A stretch of DNA of 6,465 nucleotides. It comes from Fimbriimonas sp. GTDB lineage: Bacteria; Armatimonadota; Fimbriimonadia; Fimbriimonadales; Fimbriimonadaceae. The position numbers and the translations under genes were made by a program. The notes beneath the pieces were generated by a model that made no database searches, was not told the origin of the DNA, and saw only the letters and a list, made by a program, of their open reading frames with translations. Location of the stretch: positions 1-6,465 of the forward strand of contig JAUJNV010000116.1 in NCBI GenBank assembly GCA_030447945.1, in the 5' to 3' direction. This document shows positions 1 through 6,465 of the stretch, in pieces; position 1 is the first letter of the stretch; every line of letters begins with the position of its first letter.

Positions 1-1402
1 TGCCTATCACCGGCAGATCCTCATGCGCCGCCGCGCCCAGTTCCCGGAAGCGGCGGGCGCTGACCATGACGCGCGCCTCCAGTGAGCCCACGGCGTCGTT
101 GTAGGACCGCACCGCCCGGTCGAGGTTCTTCCCCACCGACGAGAAGTGGTCGGCCATGGTGTTCAGCCTCTCGTAGAGCGACTTCCCGAGCTCGCTGATC
201 TTCTGCGCGTTGTCGGCGATCCGCTCTTGGCGCCATCCGTAGGAGACGGCCCGCAGGAGCGCGATGAGGGTCGTCGGGGTCGCGAGGATCACTCGGCTCG
301 ATGCACCGACCTCGATCAACTCCGGGTCGTGCTCCAAGGCCGCCGAGAAGAAGGTCTCGCCGGGCAGGAACAGCACGACGAACTCCGGCGAGGGCTGGCA
401 CGAGTCCCAGTACGCCTTAGCGCTGAGGGCCGAGACGTGCCGCCGCACCTGCCGCGCATGGTCCTTGTAGCAAGCCTTGCGATCGTCGTCGTCCACGCAC
501 TCGATAGCCCGCAAGTAGCCCTCGAGGGGCACCTTGGAGTCGACGACCACGCTCTTGCCGCCTGGTAGTCGAACCACCATGTCGGGCCGGAGGCGAACGT
601 CGTCGGTTTCGGAAGATTCCTGAGTGACGAAGTCGCAGTGCTCGATCATTCCGGCCATCTCGGCGACGCGCTGAAGCTGCATTTCGCCCCAGCGCCCGCG
701 GACGCTGGGAGCCCGCAGCGCCGTAACCAGGTTCCTCGTCTCCCCTTGCAGAGACGTCTGTCCCTGCTGCAGAGCGCGTACCTGCTCCCCCAGCGAGACG
801 TACGCCTCCGTCCGCCGCTGCTCTAACTCGAGGTTCTGAACGCCGAGCCGCTCCAGTTCTTCACGTATGGGGGCGACCAACTCCTCGATCGCCTTCTCCC
901 GCTGCTGAAGATCGCCTTGAGCCCGCTCCTTCGCTCGCTCTAGCCGCTCCTCGGCCAGCCTAAGGAAGTCTTCCGCATTGCTTTGCAACGCCTTCTGCGA
1001 TAGCGACGCGAAAGCGTCCGTCAGTTGGGCCTGCGTCTGGCCCAGCGCCTCCCGCTGCTCCTCCAAGGTCCGATCCCGCTCCGCGAGAACAGCTTCGGCA
1101 TGCGCCCGCCCTTGACGCTCCCGCTCTTCAAACCTCGTCTGGAGGACTGCAAGCTCCTCGCGCTGCGAAGCAGCCGCTCTTTGGCTTTCTTCGACCTTTT
1201 CTTTGTAGACTACGGCTTCAGCTTCTAACTTCTGGATATATTGCTGCTGACTTTCCAGCCTCGCTAGCTCGGTGGCATGGCGCGATTCGTGCTCAAGGGC
1301 AACCCGCTGGCGGTAAGCAGACTTCTGGCTCCGGTGAAAGAGCCACACGCCCAGCAGACCCATGGCCAGCCCAACGGTGAAAGCGGGAAGCCATAGGTCC
1401 AT
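1..1402 (-). CDS. rmuC: DNA recombination protein RmuC (C-terminus cut off by window edge)
   Basis: RmuC family proteins carry a nuclease-like fold and are linked genetically to limiting inversions and rearrangements at short inverted repeats; the biochemical activity is poorly defined. The frame is open for 467 codons from the ATG at 1400-1402 to the edge, with no stop. Residues 4-21 form one hydrophobic helix, likely a membrane anchor. Residues about 30-205 are rich in E, Q, R, A and L, as in a long coiled coil. The conserved domain follows: GRWGE at 236-240, [10 protein letters not shown] from 287, LFLPGE at 344-349, [20 protein letters not shown] around 374-393, and [13 protein letters not shown] at 440-452. 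The E. coli protein is about 475 residues, so only a short tail should be missing. A GTG directly precedes the ATG in frame and is an equally possible start. The gene follows the metallopeptidase by 50 bases on the same strand, suggesting cotranscription. Confidence 0.95.
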   Translation of the reverse strand, partial: MDLWLPAFTVGLAMGLLGVWLFHRSQKSAYRQRVALEHESRHATELARLESQQQYIQKLEAEAVVYKEKVEESQRAAASQREELAVLQTRFEERERQGRAHAEAVLAERDRTLEEQREALGQTQAQLTDAFASLSQKALQSNAEDFLRLAEERLERAKERAQGDLQQREKAIEELVAPIREELERLGVQNLELEQRRTEAYVSLGEQVRALQQGQTSLQGETRNLVTALRAPSVRGRWGEMQLQRVAEMAGMIEHCDFVTQESSETDDVRLRPDMVVRLPGGKSVVVDSKVPLEGYLRAIECVDDDDRKACYKDHARQVRRHVSALSAKAYWDSCQPSPEFVVLFLPGETFFSAALEHDPELIEVGASSRVILATPTTLIALLRAVSYGWRQERIADNAQKISELGKSLYERLNTMADHFSSVGKNLDRAVRSYNDAVGSLEARVMVSARRFRELGAAAHEDLPVIG

Positions 1403-1411
1403 CACGTCGTG

Positions 1412-1416
1412 CTCCT
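1412..1416 (-). promoter_or_regulatory. Shine-Dalgarno site of rmuC
   Basis: AGGAG on the minus strand lies 6 bases before an in-frame GTG (1403-1405) and 9 bases before the adjacent ATG (1400-1402). The spacing suits either codon and so does not settle the start. It does confirm that translation begins here rather than further upstream. Confidence 0.7.
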
Positions 1417-1452
1417 GCCCGAAGTCGGGGGTAAACGGCCAGACGTGTGGGC

Positions 1453-2394
1453 TTAGGAAAAAGCCGCGCCTTTTATCCTGTCGAGCGTCTGCGCGAAAAG
1501 GTCCGTCGTGCTGAGCCCGTAGACTTCCCCTAATGCCTCGTCCACCTCCGGCCGACCGGTGAGCCGAAGCTTCAAGTCCGTCCACACGGAGTTGTTGGAG
1601 AACGCCCGCAGGAGATCGCCCAGCCCCGCCTCACCCTTCAGGTGAACGAGGAACCGCCCGATCTGAGACGACTGCTGGTACGCGAGCCACAGCCTTCTCC
1701 CGTCGAGGGCGTCTTCCCTCTCCGCCCCGAAGGCAAGCTCTAAGTCGTGCGGGCTAAGCCAAGGTGCCGCGCCCGATGCGAAAGCTCGCCGGGATGCGTC
1801 GTCCATATCCTGCCCGGCGACCTGCGCGATCGCTTCGTCGAGCCACCTGGGCACGAGCCCGCTCGACAGGTTGAGCGAGATCACGTGCGCGTACTCGTGC
1901 GACACGACCCTCTCCAGCTCGGCTGCGTCGGTTGTGGCGTAGTGCGGAATGCAGATCTTGTCGAAGGGATACTTGTCGGTCATATAGCCGTACCGACCGA
2001 TCGTCCAAGGGGCATCCGCTTCCTCGGTCAGAACGCTCACGAGCGTGGCCGCCCCGTGCTCCCATCGGAAGCGCCGACCAACCTTCTCGCAGACGGCAAG
2101 AACCTCCTGAGCGAGCCCCTCCGCATCGGCGGTTTCCGCCGGCACCGTTTCAAGCTCCAGCCAGTCGTTCACCCGCTCCCGCCGCCCCGCTTGCCGCGTT
2201 GCATGCTCCGCCTCGATCAGGCGGTACCAGCGCACGTAGGCGGCGCCGTAGCTCAGGCCGAGGCTTTGCGCGAGCTCGAACGCCGGCTCCAGCCGGTCCC
2301 AGTAGTAGTGCTCGATGGCGATGCGCCAGTCGCCGTGCTCGCCGAGCGTGCCGTAGCGTGCGGAGGTGGCGGCCCAAGGTCGGCTCGTGCTCAT
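1453..2394 (-). CDS. Putative gluzincin-type zinc metallopeptidase (peptidase MA-like)
   Basis: A 313-residue protein. Seen in the sequence: the zinc-binding motif HEYAH at residues 166-170, preceded by ELERVVS, and the segment PRWLDEAIA at 182-190. E187 in that segment is placed to be the third zinc ligand, as in the WL(S/D)E(G/A)xA motif of peptidase MA-like gluzincins. This predicts hydrolysis of peptide bonds by a Zn-activated water with E167 as general base; the substrate is unknown. Residues 1-110 are mostly helical with many charged residues and match no domain I recognise. There is no signal peptide or membrane segment, so a cytoplasmic enzyme is the simplest reading, although many relatives are exported. 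The ATG at 2392-2394 is the first possible start, because an in-frame stop lies at 2413-2415; no clear Shine-Dalgarno site precedes it. It is probably the first gene of a unit with rmuC. The family call is fairly secure, the role is not. Confidence 0.8.
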   Translation of the reverse strand: MSTSRPWAATSARYGTLGEHGDWRIAIEHYYWDRLEPAFELAQSLGLSYGAAYVRWYRLIEAEHATRQAGRRERVNDWLELETVPAETADAEGLAQEVLAVCEKVGRRFRWEHGAATLVSVLTEEADAPWTIGRYGYMTDKYPFDKICIPHYATTDAAELERVVSHEYAHVISLNLSSGLVPRWLDEAIAQVAGQDMDDASRRAFASGAAPWLSPHDLELAFGAEREDALDGRRLWLAYQQSSQIGRFLVHLKGEAGLGDLLRAFSNNSVWTDLKLRLTGRPEVDEALGEVYGLSTTDLFAQTLDRIKGAAFS

Positions 2395-2577
2395 GCGTGT
2401 ATAAGGATCTTGTCATAAGGCGCAGCCCTCCGGCAGCACAGGCTCCGGGCGGTCTCGGCGCTCATCAGCCGCCCGTCCCGCGCCTTCTCTCTCGGAGTCG
2501 ACGAGCAAGGAACTGCGCCGGGACAGCCTAGGCCCCAGAGAGGAACGCCGCTCCTCTGCCCGAGGGAAAGAGAAACG

Positions 2578-2612
2578 GCTCGTCATCCGAAGAAGTGAAG
2601 GACCTCGACCAG
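2578..2612 (+). repeat. Degenerate intergenic repeat, copy A
   Basis: It contains GTCATCC (2582-2588), then a GAAGTGAAGGACCTCG-like stretch ending near 2607. It resembles the short repeats of the GTCATCCTGAGCGAAG type that are scattered between genes in many bacterial genomes. Copy B at 2671-2710 has the same blocks on the other strand. This is a resemblance judged by eye. Confidence 0.35.
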
Positions 2613-2670
2613 CGCCGGCGTAACGCTGTCCTACCATAGAGTCCGCCACCGCCGACAAAGCGCCGTGGCA

Positions 2671-2710
2671 CCGTCGGGCTCCTCCTTTACTTCGTAGAGG
2701 ATGACAACCG
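2671..2710 (-). repeat. Degenerate intergenic repeat, copy B (inverted relative to copy A)
   Basis: Read on the minus strand it shares GTCATCC, GAAGT, AAGGA and a final CGAC with copy A, with different short spacers between the blocks. The two copies face each other across about 58 bases and could pair in a transcript. It ends about 28 bases short of the glyA remnant. Confidence 0.35.
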
Positions 2711-2737
2711 GGGTATCTCTCCGAACAGCACTAAAAA

Positions 2738-3951
2738 CTATGCGGACAGGAAACGCGGAAGCGGAGCTCCACGACCTTCTTCCGAACCCGGGCGACCTCT
2801 GTTTAATCCCAGTCCACGGAGTGGCGCGTGATCAGCGCGGCGATCAGTTCTCATTTCCGGCTCATCCATGCCCGCGTGGTGACAGCCGGGGCTCGCTTAT
2901 TGCCAGGACGAACGGCTTTTCCGGGTCGAAGGGGGGGAGTCTTGTTCAGGCACGCCGCGCGATCCAGGACGGACTGCGCGATCTTGCCCAACACCCCGAA
3001 GGGGCGCAGGTCCACGAGCATGAGGTGGCTGTCCGTCCCGCCGCTGACGATGCGGAAGCCTTCGCCCGTTAGCCTGCCAGCGCGCAGGCGGCGTTCCGAC
3101 GGGATCCGCCTGATACTTGAAGTCGGGCCGCAGGCTTCGCCGAAGGCCACGGCCTTGGCGGCGATCACGTGCATCAGCGGCCCGGCCCTGATGCCGGGAA
3201 AACAGGACTTGTCGACTTCTTTGGCGTACTGCGCGCGGCAGAGCACCATCCCTCCGCGGGGGCCCCGGATGGACTTATGGGTCGTGCTCGTCACGAAGTC
3301 CGAGCGGTACGGGAGACGGCACGCTTCCGCTGTGCGCGATGAGCTCGGCGGTGGAAGGCCGCACATGAGCGTGCGCCTACCTTCCTCGCGATTCTCCGAT
3401 CGTCTCGAAGTCGAAGGTGCGCGAGTCAGCGGTCGCACTGCTCACGATCATCTTTCGCCGCCTTGGCCAGCGCGCGAGAACTGCCGGAAGTCGATCCGCT
3501 CGGTGTCTCGGCGCACGCCGTACGGCACGACGTTGTAGAGCCTGTTCGAGAAGCCATCGCGACCCGCAGGTGGCCGCCGTGGGCGAGGTTCATCGCCATC
3601 AGCGTGTTCTGGCTTTCAGGAAGGCGAAGTACACCTGGCCTTGCCTGCGCGCCGGAGGGCTGACGTTGGCGTTCTCGCGCCAAATCTTCCTTCACCACCT
3701 TCGAGGAGAGCTTCTCCACCTCGTCCACCACCTCGCAGCCGGCATCGCTTGCTCGGGATACCTCGGCGTACTTGTCCGTGAGCACCGAAGCCATCGCCTA
3801 CAAGTACCGCCAGGCTGGCGATACCTTGGCGATGAGCCCAGGTTGGTCTCTTGGCGAAGCTCTTTCTTCCGGTCAGAAGCCCGTAAACCTGCGGGTCGGC
3901 CTGACTGAGCGGGACGCGGTGCCCGTGAGGGGCAGCGGGAAGCGTGGCCAT
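2738..3951 (-). pseudogene. glyA: Serine hydroxymethyltransferase pseudogene (many frameshifts)
   Basis: Intact GlyA is a PLP enzyme converting serine plus tetrahydrofolate to glycine plus methylene-tetrahydrofolate. Its blocks occur here in correct order but in all three minus-strand frames: start and QADPQVYGLLTG (3868-3951), KELRQETNL (within 3839-3868), SVLTDKYAE (from 3788), GCEVVDEVEKL (3708-3740), SGAQA (3642-3656), NTLMAMNLAHGGHL (3567-3608), FSNRLYNVVPYGV (near 3512-3552) ending in a TGA at 3448-3450, and KMIVSSATA (from 3454). The PLP-lysine motif [13 protein letters not shown] follows, with the lysine at 3274-3276, then [38 protein letters not shown] (from 3060), FDPEKPFV (2907-2930), PAVTTR (2872-2889), GMDEPEM (2852-2872), LIAALITR (2824-2847) and VARVRKKVVEL (2764-2796). 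A TAG at 2738-2740 lies near the expected end. The span of 1,214 bases is close to full length, so no large deletion occurred. GYPGKRYYGG is destroyed. CATAAT lies 6 bases before the ATG, a possible -10 for a leaderless message. It lies downstream of rpmE on the same strand. No functional product is possible. Confidence 0.93.
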
Positions 3952-4065
3952 AGGCGCATTATGGCCGTGCGACGGGCCGGGGCCGCGCGGCAACTCTCCT
4001 CGGCGAGCAGCCCGCCCCACCATGGCCGCAAATTTCAAGTTAGCTCAGCGAGACAAAGAGACGGA

Positions 4066-4086
4066 GCGCGGGCTTCAGCCCGGCGC
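4066..4086. repeat. Short GC-rich hairpin
   Basis: GCGCGGGC pairs with GCCC-G-GCGC around a TTCA loop (4074-4077), giving eight base pairs with one bulged G. No T-tract follows closely on either strand, so it is not a standard terminator. Hairpins with a CGGGCTTCAGCCCG core are common between genes in many GC-rich bacteria. Confidence 0.45.
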
Positions 4087-4168
4087 CAGCCGGCACTGGT
4101 TTTGTGAGACTCTAGAATGCGCCGATGGCATTTGTAGGATCTTTGCCGGCGGGAAGGACAACAACACG

Positions 4169-4203
4169 AAAAAGGCGGAAGAACGCTCCCCGTGCACCTC
4201 CGC
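4169..4203 (-). terminator. Weak intrinsic terminator candidate after rpmE
   Basis: On the minus strand, 23 bases past the rpmE stop, GCGGA pairs with TCCGC (five pairs plus a G-T wobble) across a loop of about 19 bases, and CTTTTT follows directly. The position and T-tract fit a terminator, but the stem is short and the loop long. If active, it would separate rpmE from the glyA remnant. Confidence 0.35.
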
Positions 4204-4226
4204 TCCATCTTCCACCAGTTAGTAGC

Positions 4227-4484
4227 CTACTTCTTGCCCTGGTTCGCCATCTGGGTGCCGTAGCGGCGCATGAACTTCTCCACGCGGCCGGCGGTGTCCA
4301 CGAGCCTCTTTTGGCCCGTGTAAAAGGGGTGGCTGTACGCACTGATTTCGAGGTTCACGATGGAGTACTCCACGCCATCGATCACGCGCGTCTGGTTGGT
4401 CTTGTTCGTCGAGACGCCCGTCCATTCGTGCTCGCCATCGACGAACAGCACGGGATATGTTTTGGGGTGGATGCCTTCTTTCAT
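4227..4484 (-). CDS. rpmE2: 50S ribosomal protein L31, cysteine-free (type B-like)
   Basis: An 85-residue L31, a small protein bridging the ribosomal subunits. Diagnostic stretches are MKEGIHPKTYPV at the start, SHPFYTGQ at 51-58 and LVDTAGRVEKFMRRYG at 61-76. Zinc-binding L31 has cysteines one and four residues before HPF(Y/F)TG plus an N-terminal pair. Here those two sites are S51 and S48, the N-terminal pair is absent, and the protein has no cysteine at all, so it cannot hold zinc that way. It also carries the insertion typical of type B L31, although the VDTAGRVEKF stretch resembles the zinc type. AGGGA at 4491-4495 lies 6 bases before the ATG, a good Shine-Dalgarno site. I see no obvious Zur operator upstream, so zinc-dependent control is not supported here. 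It is transcribed divergently from ppdK. Confidence 0.93.
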   Translation of the reverse strand: MKEGIHPKTYPVLFVDGEHEWTGVSTNKTNQTRVIDGVEYSIVNLEISAYSHPFYTGQKRLVDTAGRVEKFMRRYGTQMANQGKK

Positions 4485-4509
4485 GTCTCTTCCCTGCGGA
4501 TGTGGCGGG

Positions 4510-4624
4510 AGTGTACCTTGCGGGGGGGGCCTTGGGGCGGAGGGCGTTGAGGCGTTGGGGCGATGGAGAGGGCTCCGCAACGCCTCGACGCCTCAACGCC
4601 CTCTCCCCGTCCCCCAGGTAAACT
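4510..4624. repeat. Imperfect 115-base palindrome between rpmE and ppdK
   Basis: The core is a perfect 16-base inverted repeat: GAGGGCGTTGAGGCGT at 4540-4555 and its complement at 4588-4603. Inside, GGAG-AGGG-CTCC (4565-4576) forms the tip with imperfect pairing around it. Outside, GGGG (4534-4537) faces CCCC (4605-4608), the G-run 4522-4529 faces CCCCC (4611-4615), and AGTGTACCT (4510-4518) matches the complement of AGGTAAACT (4616-4624) at eight of nine positions. Each arm is itself built from an 8-base unit, AACGCCTC or its complement, repeated nearly three times. It fills over half of the divergent spacer and could be a small non-autonomous repeat element, a cruciform, or a regulatory palindrome. 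The sequence does not decide. Confidence 0.8.
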
Positions 4625-4668
4625 GCCCTGCTGGTTCGGGCCGCCGGTGCTGTCGCCTTGGGCCCTCC

Positions 4669-4673
4669 AGGAG
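4669..4673 (+). promoter_or_regulatory. Possible Shine-Dalgarno site of ppdK, with long spacing
   Basis: AGGAG lies 15 bases before the ATG at 4689, more than the usual 5-9. No in-frame ATG, GTG or TTG start is visible between the two, and the protein matches the PPDK N-terminus from the ATG. Either initiation tolerates this spacing or the true signal is not AGGAG. Confidence 0.4.
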
Positions 4674-4688
4674 ACACCACCAACCTAT

Positions 4689-6465
4689 ATGAATAACCAG
4701 CGCGCCTACCTTTTCCGCGAAGGCAACGCCACCATGCGCGACCTCCTCGGCGGCAAGGGAGCCAACCTCGCCGAGATGACGAACATCGGCCTCCCGGTTC
4801 CCCCCGGCTTTACCATCACCACCGACGTGTGCACCGAATACTACAGCGCGGGCAAGATCCTGCCGCCCGGTCTGATGGACGAAGTGCGGCGGGCGGTTGC
4901 CGACGTCGAGCAGCAGCAGGGCCGCACTCTCGGCGGCGAACAGAAGCCTCTGCTCCTCTCCGTGCGGAGCGGCTCCAAGTTCTCCATGCCCGGCATGATG
5001 GACACGGTCCTCAACCTCGGCCTCAACCCGACGACCCTCCAGGCGCTGATCCAGGAGACGGGCAACCCCCGCTTCGGCTACGACTCTTACCGCCGGTTCA
5101 TCATGATGTTCTCGGACGTCGCGTTCGGGCTCAGCAAGCACAAGTTCGACGAGGACATCTTCGCCCGGTATAAGGCCGCCAAGGGGGTGTCAAACGACCT
5201 GGAGCTGGACGCGGAGGACCTCCGCGCGGTGAGCGAGCAGTTCCTCGATCACGTCCGCCAGAACGCGGGGCGGGAGTTCCCAACCGATCCCTACGAGCAG
5301 CTCGAGCTGGGAATCGAGGCAGTCTTCAAGTCTTGGAACACCGACCGCGCCGTCTACTACCGCCGCCAGGAGAAGATCCCCGACGAGATCGGCACCGCCG
5401 TCAACGTCCAGGCGATGGTCTTCGGCAACGCGGGCGAGGACTGCGGGACCGGCGTCGCCTTCACCCGCGACCCGTCGACCGGGGAGAACGTGATGTTCGG
5501 CGAGTACCTGATGAACGCCCAGGGCGAGGACGTCGTGGCCGGCGTTCGCACCCCCGTGCCCATCGCGGACCTTCAGCGGCAAAATCCGGAGGTGTACCGC
5601 GAGTTTATCGAGCTCTCGGGCAAGCTGGAGCGGCACTACCGCGACATGCAGGACTTGGAGTTCACGATCGAGCACAACAAGCTCTACATGCTGCAGTGCC
5701 GTTCGGGCAAACGCACGGGTCCGGCGGCGGTCCAGATCGCGGTCGATATGGCCCGGGAGGGCTTGATCGGTCAGGAAGAGGCAGTGCAGCGCGTCACGGG
5801 GCCGCACCTCGACCAGCTTCTCCACCCTCGGATCGACCCGGCGGCGTTCGAGGGGGCGACGCTCCTCGCGACCGGTCTCGCGGCGTCGCCCGGCGCGGCG
5901 GTCGGCAAGGCCGTCTTCGACGCGAACACGGCGGCGGAGCAGGGTACGCACGGCGGGGCCGGTGAAAAGGTCATCCTCGTCCGCGACGAGACCAACCCGG
6001 ACGACGTCCACGGCATGATGGCGGCGCAAGGCGTCCTCACGGCCCGCGGCGGCAAGACCTCTCACGCGGCGGTCGTGGCACGCGGCTTCGGCATCCCGTG
6101 CGTCGCCGGGGCAGAAACCCTCAATGTCGACACCCACGCGAGGTTCCTCAAGGTGGACGCCCGCGTTGTGAAGGAAGGCGACACGATCACGCTCGACGGC
6201 TCCACGGGCAACGTGTACCTGGGGGAGCTGAAGCTCATAGCCCCGGAGGTCAGCGGCGCGTTCGGCGAGCTCATGGGCTGGGCGGACAGCTACCGCACGA
6301 TGCGCGTGCGGGCGAACGCGGACAACCCGCGCGACGCCCGGCAGGCGATCGAGTTCGGTGCCGAGGGTATCGGCCTCTGCCGCACCGAGCATATGTTCTT
6401 CGAGTCGGAGCGGCTGCCCCTGGTGCAGGAGCTCATCCTCACGAAGGACGAGGCGGTTCGGCAAG
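4689..6465 (+). CDS. ppdK: Pyruvate, phosphate dikinase (C-terminus cut off by window edge)
   Basis: PPDK interconverts ATP, pyruvate and phosphate with AMP, PEP and pyrophosphate in the cytoplasm, serving gluconeogenesis or PPi-linked glycolysis. The frame is open for 592 codons; the family has about 880. The N-terminus YLFREGNATMRDLLGGKGANLAEM and then GLPVPPGFTITT open the ATP-grasp nucleotide-binding domain. That domain also shows VRSGSKFSMPGMMDT (92-106), GTGVAFTRDP (253-262) and LQCRSGKRT (335-343, with R338 an expected ATP contact). The swivelling domain carries GGKTSHAAVVARG with H459 as the phosphorylated histidine (H455 in the Clostridium symbiosum enzyme). The PEP/pyruvate barrel begins near 550, with VRANADNPRDA and CRTEHMFF (R565). 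All visible catalytic residues are present, so the enzyme looks functional. No other start is available. It is divergent from rpmE, with the palindrome between them. Confidence 0.97.
   Translation, partial: MNNQRAYLFREGNATMRDLLGGKGANLAEMTNIGLPVPPGFTITTDVCTEYYSAGKILPPGLMDEVRRAVADVEQQQGRTLGGEQKPLLLSVRSGSKFSMPGMMDTVLNLGLNPTTLQALIQETGNPRFGYDSYRRFIMMFSDVAFGLSKHKFDEDIFARYKAAKGVSNDLELDAEDLRAVSEQFLDHVRQNAGREFPTDPYEQLELGIEAVFKSWNTDRAVYYRRQEKIPDEIGTAVNVQAMVFGNAGEDCGTGVAFTRDPSTGENVMFGEYLMNAQGEDVVAGVRTPVPIADLQRQNPEVYREFIELSGKLERHYRDMQDLEFTIEHNKLYMLQCRSGKRTGPAAVQIAVDMAREGLIGQEEAVQRVTGPHLDQLLHPRIDPAAFEGATLLATGLAASPGAAVGKAVFDANTAAEQGTHGGAGEKVILVRDETNPDDVHGMMAAQGVLTARGGKTSHAAVVARGFGIPCVAGAETLNVDTHARFLKVDARVVKEGDTITLDGSTGNVYLGELKLIAPEVSGAFGELMGWADSYRTMRVRANADNPRDARQAIEFGAEGIGLCRTEHMFFESERLPLVQELILTKDEAVRQ

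Larger units (their letters stand above)
2395..2737. other. Intergenic region without a supported gene
   Basis: These 343 bases separate the metallopeptidase start from the end of the glyA pseudogene. I find no convincing coding frame: the 81-codon minus-strand frame at 2413-2658 is rich in R and S and lacks family-like motifs. The only structure I see is a pair of facing degenerate repeats near 2578-2612 and 2671-2710. The promoter of the metallopeptidase unit should lie here, but I could not pick a good -35/-10 pair. Confidence 0.6.

Noticed and set aside
146..568. Plus-strand frames of 140 and 68 codons, and a minus-strand frame at 21-401
   Set aside because: All are alternative frames of rmuC, whose conserved motifs read continuously in the chosen minus-strand frame.
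1747..2418. 223-codon plus-strand frame and a 199-codon frame overlapping it
   Set aside because: Both are antisense shadows of the metallopeptidase, whose HExxH and WLDEA motifs mark the true frame.
2413..2658. 81-codon minus-strand frame just upstream of the metallopeptidase
   Set aside because: The composition is rich in R, S and E with no recognisable domain, it runs through one of the degenerate repeats, and it has no clear ribosome-binding site.
2828..3538. 236-codon plus-strand frame in the glyA region
   Set aside because: The opposite strand carries ordered SHMT blocks; the plus-strand translation has no family-like motif.
4038..4055. TTAGCTCAGCGAGAC, resembling the D-arm of a tRNA
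   Set aside because: No T-arm (GTTCGA-like) sequence, anticodon arm or pairing acceptor ends were found at suitable distances.
2738..4226. A possible new multi-gene accessory system made of the several overlapping frames here
   Set aside because: The frames are fragments of one frameshifted glyA and its shadows; no independent gene remains once the SHMT blocks are placed.
5190..6464. Open frame of 424 codons on the minus strand opposite ppdK
   Set aside because: It is antisense to an unmistakable PPDK frame with all catalytic motifs. Its translation is dominated by R, V, L, A, D and H with no family motif, as expected from a GC-rich shadow frame.

Overview
The window looks like an ordinary chromosomal segment of a GC-rich bacterium. 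Codons favour G or C at the third position, and the genes are housekeeping or widespread bacterial families: RmuC, a zinc-independent L31 ribosomal protein and pyruvate phosphate dikinase. The phylum cannot be fixed from the sequence. The cysteine-free L31 and the intergenic repeat style would fit Armatimonadota or a similar phylum, but this is only a guess.

Layout. Positions 1-2394 hold two minus-strand genes, probably one transcription unit: a HExxH gluzincin-type metallopeptidase (1453-2394), then, 50 bases downstream, rmuC (1402 down to the window edge, C-terminus cut off). Positions 2395-2737 contain no gene I can support, only two degenerate copies of a short repeat facing each other. 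Positions 2738-3951 hold a nearly full-length but thoroughly frameshifted glyA (serine hydroxymethyltransferase) pseudogene on the minus strand. It lies downstream of rpmE (4227-4484, minus), which encodes an L31 protein without cysteines. Between them are a weak terminator candidate and a small GC-rich hairpin. Positions 4485-4688 form a divergent intergenic region, over half of it taken up by an imperfect palindrome (4510-4624). From 4689 to the right edge runs the first two thirds of ppdK (pyruvate, phosphate dikinase) on the plus strand.

Functional links. The intact genes do not form one pathway. RmuC acts on DNA structure and recombination, L31 in the ribosome, and PPDK at the pyruvate/PEP node. 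The glyA remnant would have linked to one-carbon metabolism. GlyA is normally important, so a working copy presumably lies elsewhere in the genome.

I searched for a new system and did not find a convincing one. The observations most worth a second look are the indel-riddled glyA, the palindrome between rpmE and ppdK, and the uncharacterised metallopeptidase ahead of rmuC.
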